A stretch of DNA of 38,499 nucleotides from a virus, in IMG/VR virus record IMGVR_UViG_3300047553_000388, positions 1 through 38,499 of that record; one strand, 5' to 3'. Positions 37,584 through 38,499 of the stretch are shown piece by piece (position 1 is the stretch's first letter; each line of letters opens with the position of its first letter). The position numbers were made by a program, and so were the translations under genes. The notes under the pieces are model-generated. The model was not told the DNA's origin. It did no database searches and worked only from the letters and a program-made list of their open reading frames with translations.

Positions 37584-37922
37584 TTACGCTCCCGGCTCCG
37601 CAGGCCATGTAATGTTGAACGGGTCAGGCTGCGCGGTGATGTCGCGCAGGGCTTGGCGGTAGGCGCGCTGCGCGTCGCGGATGATACCGCCCGTCTCAGC
37701 GGCCTTCATGACCCACCAGTCCGTTGCCGCGAGGCGGGCGTTGCGCTCTGCGCGGACTGCAGCCCACTGCGCGTCATAGTCAGGCGCGGGAGGCGTGAAC
37801 TCGCCATCAACGTAATCGTCGCCAATTCGCGCGGTGTCGCTGGCGATCCATGCCGGGGTTAGCGGCTCATCCGCCAGTGCCACGTTAACGACCTTGCCGT
37901 TCTCAATGATTGCGTATCGCAT
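37584..37922 (-). CDS. Tail-fibre assembly chaperone, copy B
   Basis: This 112-residue protein (MRYAIIENGKVVNVALADEP) has the same APDYDAQWAAVRAERNARLA, ATDWWVMKA and AYRQALRDITAQPDPFNITW segments as copy A, plus a longer N-terminal domain that copy A lacks. DNA similarity is high across these segments, so the pair arose by duplication. It precedes the fibre at 36921 and follows the glycine-rich adhesin in transcription order. Confidence 0.75.
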   Translation of the reverse strand: MRYAIIENGKVVNVALADEPLTPAWIASDTARIGDDYVDGEFTPPAPDYDAQWAAVRAERNARLAATDWWVMKAAETGGIIRDAQRAYRQALRDITAQPDPFNITWPAEPGA

Positions 37923-37932
37923 GGCCTATCCT

Positions 37933-38499
37933 TTACCAGCTATAGACGCGGCAGAAGCCCGCGCCGCCAGCACCGCCATCGCCTGAAAGAAAGCCCGTTA
38001 CCGATGCGCCGCCGCCACCGCCACCGCCAGCAATTCCGCCGGAGCCTCCCGCCCGGGCGGGCGAAGACCCAATGTTGTTGCCACTTCCCCCTCCGCCGCC
38101 GCCCATGCCGATGGCGGTCCCATTTCCGCCTGCGATGCCCTGAGTACCCCCTGCGCCACCACCGCCAGTTTTCCCGACATTGTAGCCGCCTGCAAAAGCC
38201 GCCTGCGAAGCGTTAGCGCTCGTCAGCGCGCCACCGCCACCGCCACCGCCACCGCCTTGGTAGGAGCAGCCCGCCGCCGAGGTGCCAGCGACTACGCCAC
38301 TGCTGCCGGAGCCGCCACCAAAGCCTGAGGCTTGAGCAGTGAAAGACGTGCTATCAAAGTAGGCACCGCCGAACTGCTGGCTGGAGGAGGAGGTGGTCCC
38401 AACAAGTGCAGGTTCGCCTGTCGCGTTCCCTGCGGAGAGAACACCCCCGCCGCGACCGGGGGTCTGCGCCGTGGTCCCCCCAGCCGCGCCGCCGTAAGC
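37933..38499 (-). CDS. Glycine-rich adhesin, C-terminal part (partial)
   Basis: The frame is open to the right edge and ends TAA at 37933-37935, giving at least 188 residues. It is polyglycine-rich with a run of nine glycines (YQGGGGGGGGGALT), other Gly blocks (GGGGASVTGF) and a C-terminus GAGFCRVYSW, a typical end for this adhesin class. The start lies outside the window. It is similar in kind to the adhesin at 26182-27069 and would be part of the same host-recognition set. Confidence 0.65.
   Translation of the reverse strand, partial: AYGGAAGGTTAQTPGRGGGVLSAGNATGEPALVGTTSSSSQQFGGAYFDSTSFTAQASGFGGGSGSSGVVAGTSAAGCSYQGGGGGGGGGALTSANASQAAFAGGYNVGKTGGGGAGGTQGIAGGNGTAIGMGGGGGGSGNNIGSSPARAGGSGGIAGGGGGGGASVTGFLSGDGGAGGAGFCRVYSW

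Overview
This window is most of a double-stranded DNA phage (or prophage-like) genome, probably a short-tailed podovirus. The gene set is GC-rich and tightly packed, with ATGA, GTGA and TGATG overlaps at most junctions. A GapR-family (DUF2312) protein and the base composition suggest an alphaproteobacterial host, but that is inference. I see no integrase, tRNA, rRNA, CRISPR array or insertion sequence, and no gene-free stretch over 300 bp.

Layout. Positions 1-14572 are read on the plus strand (early and replication genes) and 14569-38499 on the minus strand (virion and lysis genes). The two arms converge on a single CTAG that carries both stop codons, inside a perfect 7-bp hairpin. The left end (1-1665) is an accessory cluster of small proteins; two of them resemble type B (R67-like) dihydrofolate reductases. 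Positions 1662-14572 hold the replication genes: a DnaA domain-IV-like protein, a YdaS/Cro-type regulator, a primase-helicase, a DUF2800 RecB/Cas4-like nuclease, a DUF2815 ssDNA-binding protein, GapR, a family A DNA polymerase with proofreading domain, a VRR-NUC nuclease and a SNF2-type helicase. Four copies of a promoter-like unit (TTGCAA, a 16-17 bp spacer, a weak -10, then CATCAGCAAC) precede genes in this arm.

On the minus strand, in transcription order from the right edge, come a glycine-rich adhesin (cut by the window edge), two tail-fibre assembly chaperones with a fibre between them, a tandem-repeat appendage protein, a head-tail adaptor-like protein, a ParB/ADP-ribosyltransferase-like polyvalent protein, a Zn-ribbon protein, a fibre-like protein, a DUF5856 protein and a small membrane protein. 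These are followed by an HTH-metallophosphoesterase, a GH108 endolysin, a holin candidate, nested Rz/Rz1 spanins, a second adaptor, a long tail fibre, a second glycine-rich adhesin, a nozzle-like protein, and six large internal or ejected virion proteins, one of them with a second ADP-ribosyltransferase-like domain. Terminase, portal and major capsid genes are not seen and presumably lie beyond the right edge.

How it fits together. The plus-strand genes would copy the genome using the phage's own polymerase, primase-helicase and ssDNA-binding protein, with the two nucleases and the SNF2 helicase handling recombination or processing. The minus-strand genes would build a short tail carrying several alternative receptor-binding proteins, load the particle with ejected proteins (some probably acting on the host after entry), and lyse the cell through holin, endolysin and spanins.
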